Below, piece by piece: positions 26,805 through 37,167 of a stretch of 64,000 nt of DNA (the first letter of the stretch is position 1; the number at the start of each line of letters is the position of its first letter). Origin of the DNA: Basfia succiniciproducens. Its GTDB lineage: Bacteria > Pseudomonadota > Gammaproteobacteria > Enterobacterales > Pasteurellaceae. The stretch is taken from positions 248,001 to 312,000 of the forward strand of contig NZ_CP015031.1 in assembly GCF_011455875.1 (NCBI RefSeq), written 5' to 3'. The notes under the pieces are model-generated. The model ran no database searches, had not been told where the DNA came from, and saw only the letters and a list, made by a program, of their open reading frames with translations. A program made the translations under genes and the position numbers.

Positions 26805-27215
26805 TTAGTTGCCTAATGCCGCTTTTGCATTTTTATTTTCGATAAATTCGATTTTATAACCGTCCGGATCTTCCACAAAAGCAATCACGGTGGAACCGCC
26901 TTTAACCGGACCGGGTTCTCGGGTGACTTTGCCGCCGTGCGCTTTTACCGCTTCACAAGTGGCGTGAATGTCATCCACGCCAATGGCGATATGGCCAAAT
27001 GCCGAGCCAAGTTCGTATTCAGTGACGCCCCAGTTATAAGTCAGCTCGATAACCGCCGTTTTATCTTCGTCGTCATAACCTAAAAAGGCCAATGAATATT
27101 TGTATTCGGGATTTTCGCTGGTACGTAATAAACGCATACCCAAAACATCCTGATAGAATTTGACGGAACGATCCAAATCGCCTACGCGTAACATGGTGTG
27201 TAGAATTCTCATCAT
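26805..27215 (-). CDS. gloA: Lactoylglutathione lyase (glyoxalase I)
   Basis: Converts the methylglyoxal-glutathione hemithioacetal to S-lactoylglutathione, detoxifying methylglyoxal. The 136 residues (135 from the next Met) match the nickel-type bacterial enzyme. Metal-ligand segments are visible: [13 protein letters not shown] (His5 region), IELTYNW (Glu), GHIAIGVDD (His) and GYKIEFIE (Glu). AAGGAG lies 9 bases before the first of two adjacent ATGs; the second (27212) gives the usual MRILHTM start. Rnt follows. Confidence 0.96.
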   Translation of the reverse strand: MMRILHTMLRVGDLDRSVKFYQDVLGMRLLRTSENPEYKYSLAFLGYDDEDKTAVIELTYNWGVTEYELGSAFGHIAIGVDDIHATCEAVKAHGGKVTREPGPVKGGSTVIAFVEDPDGYKIEFIENKNAKAALGN

Positions 27216-27282
27216 ATTATTAAACTCCTTGATAAAATTAAGCGTTGGTATTATGCCATAAGCAAAAGGATAAATCCGCTAA

Positions 27283-28002
27283 CTATTTTGCCGTCATCCA
27301 TTTGTCATAAATTTTTTGATATTCGCCGTTTTGGCGGATTTTAATTAAGGCTTGGTTAAATTCATCAATTAATTCCTGGTTCGCTTTATTGGCGGCGATA
27401 CCTAAGCCGTTACCGAAATAGGTTTTGTTATCAATTTTCTCGCCCGCAAAAGCTAATTCCGGTGTTTTTTTAATCATATCCACTAAAACGGGAATATCGC
27501 CGAAAATCGCATCAATACGACCGTTTTGAATATCTAAAAGTGCATCCTGGAAGGAAGCGTAAGCTTTTACTTCATATTCCGGTTTTTCTTTGATGATATA
27601 GTTTTGATATGTGGTGCCGTTTTGCACGCCGATAGTTTTCACTTTAGTAAAGTCCGTACCTTTTTTCGCAATAAATGCGGCGGAACTTGAAAAGTAAGGT
27701 TCTGTGAATAACACTTGTTTTTTACGCGCTTCGGTAATGCCCATGCCCGAAATAGACGCGTCAAAACGTTTTTGTTTTAACCCTTGAATTAAGGCGTCGA
27801 ATGCTTGGCTTTTGAATGTGCAGTTTGCCTGCATTTCTTTGCACAGTGCATTGGCGATATCGACGTCGAAGCCGATAATTTCGCCTTTTTCATTAGTAAA
27901 TTCAAAAGGTGGATAAGTCGGTTCCATGGCAAAGCTGATATCTTTTGCCGATACGGCAAAGGCTGTGGTGATAAGTAAAGTTGAAAGTAATAATTTTTTC
28001 AT
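27283..28002 (-). CDS. artI: Arginine-type amino-acid ABC transporter periplasmic binding protein (ArtI-like)
   Basis: A 239-residue SBP_bac_3 protein. The signal peptide is MKKLLLSTLLITTAFAVSA, cleaved before KDISF. Family blocks match ArtI/ArtJ: YPPFEFTNEKGEIIGFDVDIANALC, FDALIQGLKQKRFDASISGMGIT, VGVQNGTTYQ-like GVQNGTTYQNYI, LDIQNGRIDAIFGD and YFGNGLGIA. The paired cysteines match those of ArtI. No artP, artQ or artM genes lie next to it, so its membrane partners must be elsewhere. Ligand (arginine or another basic amino acid) is inferred from homology. Confidence 0.88.
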   Translation of the reverse strand: MKKLLLSTLLITTAFAVSAKDISFAMEPTYPPFEFTNEKGEIIGFDVDIANALCKEMQANCTFKSQAFDALIQGLKQKRFDASISGMGITEARKKQVLFTEPYFSSSAAFIAKKGTDFTKVKTIGVQNGTTYQNYIIKEKPEYEVKAYASFQDALLDIQNGRIDAIFGDIPVLVDMIKKTPELAFAGEKIDNKTYFGNGLGIAANKANQELIDEFNQALIKIRQNGEYQKIYDKWMTAK

Positions 28003-28110
28003 TGGGTTTCCTTAAAATTATGAAAAAAATGACCGCACTTTTATCGGTCGGTGAAAATTATTTAATGCTTTGTAGCCGCTATCGGCACGAAGTGAAAAAT
28101 AATCTACAGT

Positions 28111-28866
<756 letters not shown>

Positions 28867-28947
28867 TTATTTTAGAAGAAGTTTTGATTTTTTTCAGCTA
28901 TAATTTGCCAGTTATTTTTTCAGAATAAAATTTAAAGGAAAACAGAT

Positions 28948-30720
28948 ATGATGCGTTCTCATTATTGCGGTGGATTAAACCGTGAAAATATTGGTCAGGA
29001 AGTGACATTAAGCGGTTGGGTTCATCGTCGTCGCGATTTAGGCGGTTTGATTTTTATCGATATGCGTGACCGGGAAGGTATCGTGCAGGTTTGTTTTGAC
29101 CCGAAATATCAGCAGGCATTAACCCGGGCGGCAAGTTTACGTAATGAGTTTTGTATTCAAATTAAAGGTGAAGTCATTGCCCGTCCGGATAATCAAATCA
29201 ATAAAAATATGGCGACCGGCGAAGTGGAAGTGCTGGCGAAAGAATTATCCGTTTACAATGCCGCCGACGTGTTGCCGCTGGACTTTAACCAGAATAATAC
29301 CGAAGAACAGCGTTTAAAATACCGTTATTTGGATTTACGTCGTCCGGAAATGGCGCAGCGTTTGAAAACCCGCGCCAAGATCACCAGTTTTGTACGTCGT
29401 TTTATGGATGACAACGGTTTCTTAGATATCGAAACCCCAATGCTGACCAAAGCCACTCCGGAAGGCGCCCGCGACTATTTGGTGCCGAGCCGCGTGCATA
29501 AAGGCAAGTTCTACGCTTTGCCGCAATCGCCGCAGTTATTCAAACAGCTGTTAATGATGTCCGGTTTTGATCGTTACTATCAAATCGTCAAATGTTTCCG
29601 AGATGAAGACTTACGTGCCGACCGCCAACCGGAATTTACCCAAATCGATGTGGAAACCAGTTTCTTAACCGCGCCGGAAGTGCGTGAAATTATGGAAAAA
29701 ATGATTCACGGTTTGTGGTTAAACACCATTAATGTGGATTTAGGCAAATTCCCGGTGATGACCTGGACTGAAGCTATGCAACGTTTCGGTTCGGACAAAC
29801 CGGATTTGCGCAATCCGTTGGAAATCACGGATGTCGCGGATATCGTGAAAGATGTGGATTTCAAAGTATTCAGCGGCCCGGCAAATGATCCGAACGGTCG
29901 CGTAGCGGTAATTCGCGTGCCGAACGGCGCAAGCGTTACCCGCAAACAAATTGACGAATATACTCAATTTGTGGGCATTTACGGCGCAAAAGGTTTGGCG
30001 TGGTTAAAAGTGAACGATGTGAATGCCGGTCTTGAAGGCGTACAAAGCCCGATTGCAAAATTCTTAACGGAAGAAAAAATTAAGGCGATTTTCGACCGCA
30101 CTTCCGCCCAAACGGGTGACATTTTATTCTTCGGTGCGGATAAATGGCAGACCGCTACGGATGCACTGGGCGCGCTACGTTTGAAACTAGGACGCGATTT
30201 AGCTTTAACCCAATTAGACCAATGGGCGCCGTTATGGGTCATCGACTTCCCGATGTTTGAACGTGACGAAGAAGGCAATCTTGCCGCGATGCACCATCCG
30301 TTCACCTCACCGAAAGATTTCAGTCCGGAACAGTTGGAAGCGGATCCGACAGGCGCGGTGGCAAATGCTTACGATATGGTGATTAACGGCTACGAAGTAG
30401 GCGGCGGTTCCGTACGTATCTTCGATCCGAAAATGCAGCAAACCGTGTTCCGCATTTTAGGTATTGACGAACAACAACAACGGGAAAAATTCGGCTTCCT
30501 ATTAGACGCTTTAAAATTCGGTACTCCGCCGCATGCAGGTCTTGCCTTCGGGTTAGACCGTTTAACCATGCTGTTAACCGGCACAGACAATATCCGCGAC
30601 GTTATCGCCTTCCCGAAAACTACCGCCGCCGCCTGCTTAATGACCGAAGCCCCAAGCTTTGCCAATCCGCAAGCGTTAGAGGAGCTTTCAATCTCTGTGG
30701 TGAAAACGGATAAGGAATAA
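28948..30720 (+). CDS. aspS: Aspartyl-tRNA synthetase
   Basis: Class II synthetase charging tRNA-Asp. The 590 residues match the bacterial type. An N-terminal OB fold ([24 protein letters not shown]) binds the anticodon. Class II motif 2 is [14 protein letters not shown] and motif 3 is [12 protein letters not shown]; a GAD insertion domain (about residues 290-420) lies between. Two adjacent ATGs exist (28948, 28951); the second gives the usual MRSHYCG start. AAGGAAAAC provides the ribosome site. nudB follows, as in H. influenzae. Confidence 0.97.
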   Translation: MMRSHYCGGLNRENIGQEVTLSGWVHRRRDLGGLIFIDMRDREGIVQVCFDPKYQQALTRAASLRNEFCIQIKGEVIARPDNQINKNMATGEVEVLAKELSVYNAADVLPLDFNQNNTEEQRLKYRYLDLRRPEMAQRLKTRAKITSFVRRFMDDNGFLDIETPMLTKATPEGARDYLVPSRVHKGKFYALPQSPQLFKQLLMMSGFDRYYQIVKCFRDEDLRADRQPEFTQIDVETSFLTAPEVREIMEKMIHGLWLNTINVDLGKFPVMTWTEAMQRFGSDKPDLRNPLEITDVADIVKDVDFKVFSGPANDPNGRVAVIRVPNGASVTRKQIDEYTQFVGIYGAKGLAWLKVNDVNAGLEGVQSPIAKFLTEEKIKAIFDRTSAQTGDILFFGADKWQTATDALGALRLKLGRDLALTQLDQWAPLWVIDFPMFERDEEGNLAAMHHPFTSPKDFSPEQLEADPTGAVANAYDMVINGYEVGGGSVRIFDPKMQQTVFRILGIDEQQQREKFGFLLDALKFGTPPHAGLAFGLDRLTMLLTGTDNIRDVIAFPKTTAAACLMTEAPSFANPQALEELSISVVKTDKE

Positions 30721-30783
30721 TTATTGGACAATTTGTAGGGGCATGTCGCATACGCCCTATTTGTAATTTATAACCGTTATAAA

Positions 30784-31230
30784 ATGAACTACAAAAATCC
30801 CAATAGCGTTCTCGTTGTCATTTATGCAAAAAATTCAGGCAGGGTTCTTATGCTGCAACGCCAAGACGATCCTGAATTCTGGCAATCGGTGACGGGATCC
30901 TTGGCGGAAAAAGAAATGCCGTTTTTGACCGCACTTCGCGAAGTTAAGGAAGAAACCGGGATTGATATCAAACGGGAAAATTTAACATTAGTTGATTGTC
31001 ATCAATCGGTGGAATTTGAAATTTTCCCGCATTTTCGGTATAAATACGCACCGAATGTGACGCATTGCAAAGAGCACTGGTTTTTGCTCGAATTGCCTGA
31101 TGAGCGTGTTCCTGTATTAACGGAACATTTAGCTTATCAATGGCTAGAACCTGCAAAAGCGGCAGAACTGACTAAATCACCCAATAATGCACAGGTGATT
31201 AGGAAATATTTAATTGATAAAAGTGCGTGA
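30784..31230 (+). CDS. nudB: Dihydroneopterin triphosphate pyrophosphatase (Nudix)
   Basis: Removes pyrophosphate from dihydroneopterin triphosphate in folate synthesis. The 148-residue protein has the Nudix box GSLAEKEMPFLTALREVKEETG (in part: REVKEETG with preceding G) at about residues 40-62. The N-terminus NSVLVVIYAKNSGRVLMLQRQDDPEFWQSVTGS (in part) is NudB-like. It lies between aspS and yebC, the same order as in enterobacteria and Haemophilus. An uptake signal overlaps the Nudix region (about 30927). Confidence 0.92.
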   Translation: MNYKNPNSVLVVIYAKNSGRVLMLQRQDDPEFWQSVTGSLAEKEMPFLTALREVKEETGIDIKRENLTLVDCHQSVEFEIFPHFRYKYAPNVTHCKEHWFLLELPDERVPVLTEHLAYQWLEPAKAAELTKSPNNAQVIRKYLIDKSA

Positions 31231-31234
31231 ATTG

Positions 31235-31294
31235 CCTAGCACGGCAAAGCCGTACTAGGTTACGCATAGTTCAGCCCCTTTGGGGCTGTAAATA
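31235..31294. repeat. MITE-like repeat, truncated copy C
   Basis: About 60 bp matching the interior of the 215-bp repeat: CTAGCACGGC-AAA-GCCGTACTAG and CAGCCCC-TTT-GGGGCTG hairpins with the GTTACGCATAGTT linker. The other two hairpins and both terminal repeats are absent. It lies just after nudB. Confidence 0.75.
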
Positions 31295-31302
31295 GATTTT
31301 CT

Positions 31303-31339
31303 AAGTGCGGTCAAAAATTTATGTTTTTTTACCGCACTT
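31303..31339 (+). terminator. Uptake-signal pair after nudB (probable terminator)
   Basis: AAGTGCGGT (31303-31311) and ACCGCACTT (31331-31339) form a stem in the nudB-yebC gap, with T-rich sequence in the loop. Confidence 0.55.
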
Positions 31340-31495
31340 TAATATGTAGCAATGGGTTCCCTTCTTTGCCGCCTAAAAATGGTTTAATTTGTAGAAAAAT
31401 TTGTACTGTTTGAGCAAAGCGAGTTTACAAATTTTTCGTTAAGCAAATTAAAGTATTTTTAGGAAACAAGGCAAAGCAGGGTTGCCTTTCTTTTG

Positions 31496-31529
31496 GTTAC
31501 TTTTCTTTGGCAACGCAAAGAAAAGTAAC
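31496..31529. repeat. Perfect 13-bp inverted repeat before yebC
   Basis: GTTACTTTTCTTT and AAAGAAAAGTAAC pair around GGCAACGC. It lies 27 bp before yebC. It is the inner part of a larger, imperfect inverted structure (CTAAAAAT…ATTTTTAG and AAATTTGTA…TACAAATTT at 31371-31465). The rest of the 31231-31555 gap shows no gene. Confidence 0.7.
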
Positions 31530-31555
31530 ATAATAATTAAAAAGGAAAATATCAA

Positions 31556-32299
31556 ATGGCAGGTCATAGTAAGTGGGCTAATATTAAACACCGTAAAGCG
31601 GCGCAAGATGCGCAACGCGGTAAAATCTTTACCAAATTAATTCGCGAATTAGTTACCGCAGCAAAAATCGGCGGCGGCGATGCGGGTTCAAATCCGCGTT
31701 TACGGGCGGCGGTGGATAAAGCCCTTGCCAGCAATATGACGCGCGATACCATTAACCGTGCGATTGACCGCGGCGTGGGCGGCGGTGACGACACTAATAT
31801 GGAAACCCGTATTTACGAAGGTTACGGCCCGGGCGGTACGGCGGTGATGGTGGAATGTTTAAGCGATAACGCCAACCGTACGATTTCTCAGGTTCGTCCA
31901 AGTTTCACCAAATGCGGTGGTAACCTGGGTACGGAAGGCTCGGTAGGCTATTTATTCAATAAAAAAGGCTTAATTATTATTGATGCGGGTGCGGATGAAG
32001 ACGCTTTAACGGAAGCGGCTATTGAAGCGGGTGCAGACGATATTCAGCCGCAAGACGACGGTTCCTTCGAAATCTATACCGCCTGGGAAGAATTGGGCGA
32101 TGTGCGTGACGGTATCGAAAAAGCGGGCTTCAAAATTGCCGAAGCGGAAGTCAGCATGATCCCGACCACAAGCGTTGATTTGGATGCGGAAACCGCACCG
32201 AAATTACTGCGTTTAATCGAGATGCTGGAAGACTGTGACGATGTACAAAACGTATATCATAACGGTGAAATTAGCGATGAAGTGGCGGCATTACTGTAA
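31556..32299 (+). CDS. yebC: YebC/PmpR-family protein (TACO1 family)
   Basis: A 247-residue cytoplasmic protein. Family members are described as transcriptional regulators and, more recently, as translation factors that relieve ribosome stalling at prolines. The conserved N-terminus [22 protein letters not shown] (in part), [11 protein letters not shown], and the acidic central [10 protein letters not shown] are visible. It precedes ruvC, the usual gene order in gammaproteobacteria, with a terminator-like hairpin between. Confidence 0.96.
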   Translation: MAGHSKWANIKHRKAAQDAQRGKIFTKLIRELVTAAKIGGGDAGSNPRLRAAVDKALASNMTRDTINRAIDRGVGGGDDTNMETRIYEGYGPGGTAVMVECLSDNANRTISQVRPSFTKCGGNLGTEGSVGYLFNKKGLIIIDAGADEDALTEAAIEAGADDIQPQDDGSFEIYTAWEELGDVRDGIEKAGFKIAEAEVSMIPTTSVDLDAETAPKLLRLIEMLEDCDDVQNVYHNGEISDEVAALL

Positions 32300-32314
32300 T
32301 ACGCTTTTTTATCG

Positions 32315-32336
32315 GGGCGAACCAAGGTGTTCGCCC
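32315..32336 (+). terminator. Hairpin with T-rich tail between yebC and ruvC
   Basis: GGGCGAAC and GTTCGCCC form a perfect 8-bp stem, followed by TCTTTATTT. It ends 17 bp before ruvC, so it may end yebC transcripts or attenuate ruvC. Confidence 0.75.
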
Positions 32337-32353
32337 TCTTTATTTGGAGTTTT

Positions 32354-32926
32354 ATGGCGATCATTTTAGGCATTGACCCCGGCTCTCGGGTAACCGGCTA
32401 TGGCGTTATCCGGCAAACGGGGCGAACGCTGGAATATTTAGGCAGCGGCGCAATACGTACGCAGGTTGAGGATTTACCTACCCGGCTTAAGCGCATTTAT
32501 GCGGGAGTGACGGAAATTATTACTCAATTCCGTCCGGATATGTTTGCCATTGAAGAGGTTTTTTTAGCGAAGAATCCGAACTCCGCACTAAAACTGGGGC
32601 AGGCAAGAGGTACCGCTATTGTTGCTGCGGTAAATCAGAATTTGCCGGTTTTTGAATATGCCGCGCGCTTGGTCAAGCAAACCGTAACGGGCAGCGGTTC
32701 GGCGGATAAAGTTCAGGTGCAGGATATGGTTACCCGTATTTTGCGTTTATCGGACAAACCGCAGGCGGATGCGGCGGATGCGCTGGCAATTGCCATTACT
32801 CATGCCCATACGATTCAGCATTCTTTGCAGGTGGCTACGAGTGCCAAGTCAACGGAAAATCATGAAAAAACGACCGCACTTTTAAGAACCCGGTACAGCA
32901 GAGGGCGTTTTCGGTTAAAAATTTAA
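32354..32926 (+). CDS. ruvC: Holliday junction resolvase RuvC
   Basis: Endonuclease cutting Holliday junctions in the RuvABC resolvasome. The 190 residues from the ATG at 32354 match the family; the longer frame from 32327 is not used because GGAG lies 4 bases before 32354 and the family begins [12 protein letters not shown]. Catalytic acidic residues: Asp in [13 protein letters not shown], Glu in [10 protein letters not shown], and Asp-x-x-Asp in [13 protein letters not shown]. Uptake signal near the 3' end (about 32874). Confidence 0.95.
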   Translation: MAIILGIDPGSRVTGYGVIRQTGRTLEYLGSGAIRTQVEDLPTRLKRIYAGVTEIITQFRPDMFAIEEVFLAKNPNSALKLGQARGTAIVAAVNQNLPVFEYAARLVKQTVTGSGSADKVQVQDMVTRILRLSDKPQADAADALAIAITHAHTIQHSLQVATSAKSTENHEKTTALLRTRYSRGRFRLKI

Positions 32927-32989
32927 CTGGTTATCTATCCAGTTTTAATTTATACTGTGGCCAATTTTATTGTTAACGTTAAGGTATAT

Positions 32990-33604
32990 ATGATAGGTCG
33001 ACTCCAGGGCATTTTACTTGAAAAACAACCGCCTGAAATTTTGTTAGATGTTCATGGTATCGGTTATGAATTATTGCTGCCGATGACAAGTTTTTATAAT
33101 TTACCTGAAATCGGGCAAGAGACGGTTTTATTTACTCATCTTGTGGTGCGCGAAGACGCTCATCTTCTGTTTGGATTTTCCGCCAAAACCGACCGCACTT
33201 TATTCCGTGAACTCATCAAAACCAATGGTGTCGGGCCAAAACTGGCGCTGGCTATTTTGTCTGCGATGTCAGTAAATGAATTTGCTTATGCTATCGAGCA
33301 TGAGGAATTATCCAAATTAGTGAAAATTCCGGGCGTAGGTAAAAAAACGGCGGAACGCTTGCTTGTTGAACTGAAAGGTAAGTTTAAAGGCATTAAACAG
33401 CCGGACTTCTTTGTTGAAAGTAGCCATGTCGGTGCGGTAGATCCCGTTACAACTTCTCCCGAAGTACCTGCCGAAGAGGCGGTTGCCGCCTTAATGGCGT
33501 TGGGATATAAAGCGAGCGATGCGGAAAAAATGGTAAAACGAATAGCGAAACCTCATTTAACCAGCGAACAACTTATCCGTGAAGCCTTAAAAGCCGCATT
33601 ATAG
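32990..33604 (+). CDS. ruvA: Holliday junction DNA helicase subunit RuvA
   Basis: RuvA binds the four-way junction and loads RuvB. The 204 residues from the ATG at 32990 (MIGRLQG) match the family; the preceding in-frame GTG at 32957 is not needed. It has an N-terminal OB fold ([27 protein letters not shown] in part), two helix-hairpin-helix motifs ([13 protein letters not shown] and [16 protein letters not shown]) and a C-terminal RuvB-binding domain ([19 protein letters not shown]). AAGG precedes the ATG. Confidence 0.96.
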   Translation: MIGRLQGILLEKQPPEILLDVHGIGYELLLPMTSFYNLPEIGQETVLFTHLVVREDAHLLFGFSAKTDRTLFRELIKTNGVGPKLALAILSAMSVNEFAYAIEHEELSKLVKIPGVGKKTAERLLVELKGKFKGIKQPDFFVESSHVGAVDPVTTSPEVPAEEAVAALMALGYKASDAEKMVKRIAKPHLTSEQLIREALKAAL

Positions 33605-33613
33605 AGAATTGAT

Positions 33614-34621
33614 ATGATAGAAGCAGATCGCATAATCAGTAGTAACGCACAATTAGGTGATGAATATATTGATCGGGCAATCCGTCCGAAACTTTTAACG
33701 GATTATGTGGGGCAGCCTCAAGTGCGGGAGCAAATGGGGATTTTTATCCAAGCCGCCAAATTGCGGCAAGATGCTTTGGATCATTTATTGATTTTTGGTC
33801 CGCCGGGATTGGGTAAAACCACATTAGCCAATATTGTCGCCAATGAGATGGGGGTGAATATTCGTACAACCTCGGGTCCTGTTCTGGAAAAAGCCGGCGA
33901 TCTTGCTGCTATGTTGACAAACTTAGAGCCGCATGATGTGTTGTTCATTGATGAGATCCATCGTCTTTCCCCGGCAATAGAAGAAGTACTGTATCCGGCA
34001 ATGGAAGACTATCAACTGGATATCATGATTGGAGAAGGGCCGGCGGCACGTTCAATTAAATTAGATTTACCTCCTTTTACGTTAATCGGTGCCACCACCC
34101 GGGCAGGCTCTTTAACTTCGCCTCTGCGCGATCGTTTCGGTATCGTTCAGCGCTTAGAGTTTTATTCCGTTGAGGATTTAACCTCTATCGTCGCCCGTAG
34201 TGCAGGTTGTTTAAATTTGGAAATGTCAGACGGCGCCTCCCATGAAATAGCCCGCCGTTCTCGAGGAACCCCTCGTATTGCTAACCGTTTGTTGCGCAGG
34301 GTTCGGGATTTTGCCGATGTAAAAAATGCGGGAATTATTTCGGAAGATATTGCAAAATCAGCACTATCAATGTTGGATATTGACCAAGCCGGTTTTGATT
34401 ATTTAGATAGAAAATTACTTAGCGCTGTGATTGAACGCTTTGACGGCGGCCCGGTGGGGTTAGATAACTTAGCCGCCGCTATCGGTGAAGAGCGGGATAC
34501 TATTGAAGACGTATTGGAACCTTATTTAATTCAACAAGGTTTTCTGCAACGCACGCCAAGGGGCCGTATTGCGACATCAAGAACCTATCGTCACTTTGGA
34601 TTGGATAAATTAACCGAATAA
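33614..34621 (+). CDS. ruvB: Holliday junction branch migration ATPase RuvB
   Basis: AAA+ motor of branch migration. The 335 residues match the family. Walker A is [12 protein letters not shown] (near residue 60), Walker B is [10 protein letters not shown], sensor 1 is [19 protein letters not shown] with the arginine finger, and a C-terminal winged helix carries RTPRGR. It lies 9 bp after ruvA, completing ruvCAB. A bidirectional terminator follows. Confidence 0.97.
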   Translation: MIEADRIISSNAQLGDEYIDRAIRPKLLTDYVGQPQVREQMGIFIQAAKLRQDALDHLLIFGPPGLGKTTLANIVANEMGVNIRTTSGPVLEKAGDLAAMLTNLEPHDVLFIDEIHRLSPAIEEVLYPAMEDYQLDIMIGEGPAARSIKLDLPPFTLIGATTRAGSLTSPLRDRFGIVQRLEFYSVEDLTSIVARSAGCLNLEMSDGASHEIARRSRGTPRIANRLLRRVRDFADVKNAGIISEDIAKSALSMLDIDQAGFDYLDRKLLSAVIERFDGGPVGLDNLAAAIGEERDTIEDVLEPYLIQQGFLQRTPRGRIATSRTYRHFGLDKLTE

Positions 34622-34672
34622 GAATTATGTATTCTTTATATTACTATAGATTAAGATATCAAAACTTAATGT

Positions 34673-34701
34673 AAAAAGCTTATCATTGCGGTAAGCTTTT
34701 T
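34673..34701. terminator. Bidirectional terminator between ruvB and the secreted-protein gene
   Basis: AAAAAGCTTA and TAAGCTTTTT form a perfect 10-bp stem around TCATTGCGG, with T and A tracts on the two sides. The flanking genes converge on it. Confidence 0.88.
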
Positions 34702-34706
34702 CTTTT

Positions 34707-35021
34707 TTAATTAGTAATTTGATCTTGCTGATTTAATCTGTTTAATCTTGCTAAACCATGGTCGCAACTTTTAATTTGTGTAGCAAGTTCCATTTCTAAA
34801 ATTTGTTTTTTGCTTTGATTTAATTTGTTTTTAATCTTGCTTACCTGTGTATGAGTACCCGGCTGTTTTTCAGCTTCTTCAATTAAACGTTCCGTTGCGC
34901 TGAATAATTTTTGACATTGTTGCGGAACCTGTGTTTTTGTTTCAGCGGCGGATGTATTAACGCTAACAAAAAATAAGCCGGCGCAAAGCGCGACAAGAGA
35001 TACTTTGATTTTCGAAATCAT
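34707..35021 (-). CDS. Small secreted protein of unknown function (DUF5339-like)
   Basis: A 104-residue protein with a clear Sec signal peptide: KIKVSLVALCAGLFFVSVNTSAA, cleavage near SAA-ET (in pieces: LVALCAGLFFVSV, NTSAA). The mature part, about 80 residues, is helical and charged, with two cysteines (QQCQKLFSATERLI and IKSCDHGLARLN) that could form a disulfide in the periplasm. The Cys spacing and size recall the Pasteurellaceae DUF5339 group, but I am not certain. It is transcribed towards ruvB from a promoter in the long gap before cydA. Function unknown. Confidence 0.75.
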   Translation of the reverse strand: MISKIKVSLVALCAGLFFVSVNTSAAETKTQVPQQCQKLFSATERLIEEAEKQPGTHTQVSKIKNKLNQSKKQILEMELATQIKSCDHGLARLNRLNQQDQITN

Positions 35022-35593
35022 ATAATTCCTTACCTATAAATAATAATCTAAAAAAGTTAGGATTTGAGGCGTTTGAATGAAACGGCGACGGAGGTTATTA
35101 AACCCTCTACAAACCACTGAAGTTAGATTGGTAAAAACAGGCTCGAACATAGCAGAACATTTACTTTTTGTCCAGTCTTAATTGTAAATTAACCTAAATT
35201 TTGTCAATTAAAGTAGATAAAAGTTGCAAACAGGTTAATAACACATATAATTTGCGCTGGATCAAATTTTAGTATTTTTAATTGAATTTATGTTTTTTGA
35301 TATAAATTCTAAAAATGTGATCTGGGTAGCTTTTTTATTGTTTTTTATCCTCACAAATAGTAGTAGAATTGCACCGATAAGAGTTATATCCCGCTTCCGA
35401 TAGTTTTAAACTTGAACAACTTATAATTCAAGAAAAATATTTCAGGTGCGCTGAATAACTTAACTTTATGGGGTGATTATCCGGCAGGATTAGCATTTTG
35501 TTTATATTTAAAGCCGCAGTTCATAATCAAAATGTTAATTATCCGGTCTAATCAGCGGATTAAAAAATCTTGTAGCATTTACAGGGAGTTGAG
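35022..35593. promoter_or_regulatory. Long control region upstream of cydA
   Basis: A 572-bp gap between two divergent genes. It is AT-rich, with an FNR-like site at 35252-35265 and GTTAAT-containing stretches (near 35190-35245) that could bind ArcA. No open frame is supported. E. coli cydAB has a similarly long promoter region controlled by ArcA and FNR. Confidence 0.45.
35252..35265. promoter_or_regulatory. FNR-like site upstream of cydA
   Basis: TTGCGCTGGATCAA has one perfect half-site (ATCAA) and a 3 of 5 match in the other against TTGAT-N4-ATCAA. It lies about 330 bp before cydA. Weak evidence on its own. Confidence 0.35.
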
Positions 35594-37165
35594 ATGTTAG
35601 ACGTTGTTGAACTTTCTCGCTTGCAGTTTGCATTAACTGCGTTGTATCACTTTTTGTTTGTGCCGTTAACGTTGGGTTTGTCATTTATCCTGGTGATTAT
35701 GGAAACCTTATATGTGGCAACAAATAAACAAGTTTATAAAGATATGACAAAATTCTGGGGCAAATTATTCGGAATTAATTTTGCTCTGGGTGTGACTACC
35801 GGTATTACGATGGAATTCCAATTCGGTACAAACTGGTCATATTATTCTCATTATGTCGGTGATATTTTTGGTGCGCCGTTGGCCATTGAAGCGTTACTTG
35901 CTTTCTTCTTAGAATCGACTTTTGTCGGTTTATTCTTCTTTGGTTGGGATCGTCTGACAAAAGCCAAACATTTGCTTGCGACATATTGCGTAGCATTTGG
36001 TTCTAACTTATCTGCGATGTGGATTTTAGTGGCGAACGGTTGGATGCAAAGCCCGGTGGCTTCAGAGTTTAATTTTGAAACCATGCGAATGGAAATGACC
36101 AGCTTTATGGATTTATGGTTAAACCCCATCGCACAAAGTAAACTGGTTCATACCTTAGCCGGCGGTTATGTTTCCGGTGCTATGTTTGTACTGGCGATTA
36201 GCGCATACTATCTATTAAAAGGTCGCGATATCGGCTTTGCTAAACGTTCGTTCTCCGTTGCGTCCGTATTTGGCTTCATTTCTATTATCGCCACTATTAT
36301 TATGGGTGATCAATCCGCTTATGAAGTCGGTAATGTGCAGAAAACCAAATTAGCGACGATGGAATCCGAATGGCATACTCAAGAAGCGCCCGCTTCCTGG
36401 AATGCATTTGCCATTCCGAATGATGCGGAAATGAAAAATGACTTTGAATTCCAAATTCCGTATCTTGGCGGAATTATGGCGACTCGTTCATTAGATCAAA
36501 CTTATCCGGGTATCCATGATATTTTGATTGAAAACGAAGGTCGCGTACGTAATGGTATGGTGGCTTACGGTTTATTGGAAGAATTACGTGCGCAGAAGAA
36601 AGCCGGTCAGGTTAATGAAGAAACCAAAGCCCAATTCTTAGCCACCCGTGACGATTTAGGTTATGGGTTATTGCTGAAACGTTATACCGATAAAGTTGTT
36701 GATGCGACTGAAGAACAGATCAAACAAGCTACAAGAGATACGGTTCCGAATGTTGCGCCTGTATTCTGGTCATTCCGTGTGATGGCCGCTCTTGCAGGTG
36801 TAATTATGGTATTGCTTGCAGGCGCATTTATTCAAAACCTTCGTAATGCGACAACCAAAATTCCTCTTTTACTTCATGCCTTATTATGGTGTTTACCATT
36901 ACCTTGGATTGCTATTGAATGCGGTTGGTTCCTTGCGGAATACGGTCGTCAACCGTGGGCGATTTATGAAGTATTACCTGTAGGTGTGGCAAATTCATCA
37001 CTAAGTACCGGTGACCTTTGGTTCTCAATCGGTTTGCTTTGCGGTCTTTACACGTTATTTATCGTTGTTGAAATGTATTTAATGTATAAATTTGGTCGTC
37101 TGGGTCCAAGTTCATTGAAGACTGGTCGCTATTATTTCGAACAATCATCTAAAGCAGGAGCCTAA
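35594..37165 (+). CDS. cydA: Cytochrome bd ubiquinol oxidase subunit I
   Basis: Quinol oxidase subunit of the high-affinity cytochrome bd complex in the inner membrane. The 523 residues match the long-Q-loop type of E. coli. Nine or so membrane helices are apparent. Heme ligands: the N-terminal His in [10 protein letters not shown] (residue about 19), the His in [19 protein letters not shown] (about 186), and a Met in the FWSFRVMA region. The signature GRQPW is in [14 protein letters not shown]. First gene of cydABX-ybgE; AGGGAG lies before the ATG. Confidence 0.97.
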   Translation: MLDVVELSRLQFALTALYHFLFVPLTLGLSFILVIMETLYVATNKQVYKDMTKFWGKLFGINFALGVTTGITMEFQFGTNWSYYSHYVGDIFGAPLAIEALLAFFLESTFVGLFFFGWDRLTKAKHLLATYCVAFGSNLSAMWILVANGWMQSPVASEFNFETMRMEMTSFMDLWLNPIAQSKLVHTLAGGYVSGAMFVLAISAYYLLKGRDIGFAKRSFSVASVFGFISIIATIIMGDQSAYEVGNVQKTKLATMESEWHTQEAPASWNAFAIPNDAEMKNDFEFQIPYLGGIMATRSLDQTYPGIHDILIENEGRVRNGMVAYGLLEELRAQKKAGQVNEETKAQFLATRDDLGYGLLLKRYTDKVVDATEEQIKQATRDTVPNVAPVFWSFRVMAALAGVIMVLLAGAFIQNLRNATTKIPLLLHALLWCLPLPWIAIECGWFLAEYGRQPWAIYEVLPVGVANSSLSTGDLWFSIGLLCGLYTLFIVVEMYLMYKFGRLGPSSLKTGRYYFEQSSKAGA

Positions 37166-37167
37166 TT

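Noticed and set aside
30735-30765. GTAGGGGCATGTCGCATACGCCC stretch between aspS and nudB
   Set aside because: Looks like a fragment of a common dispersed REP-like sequence, but only one short copy is in the window, so no family can be supported.
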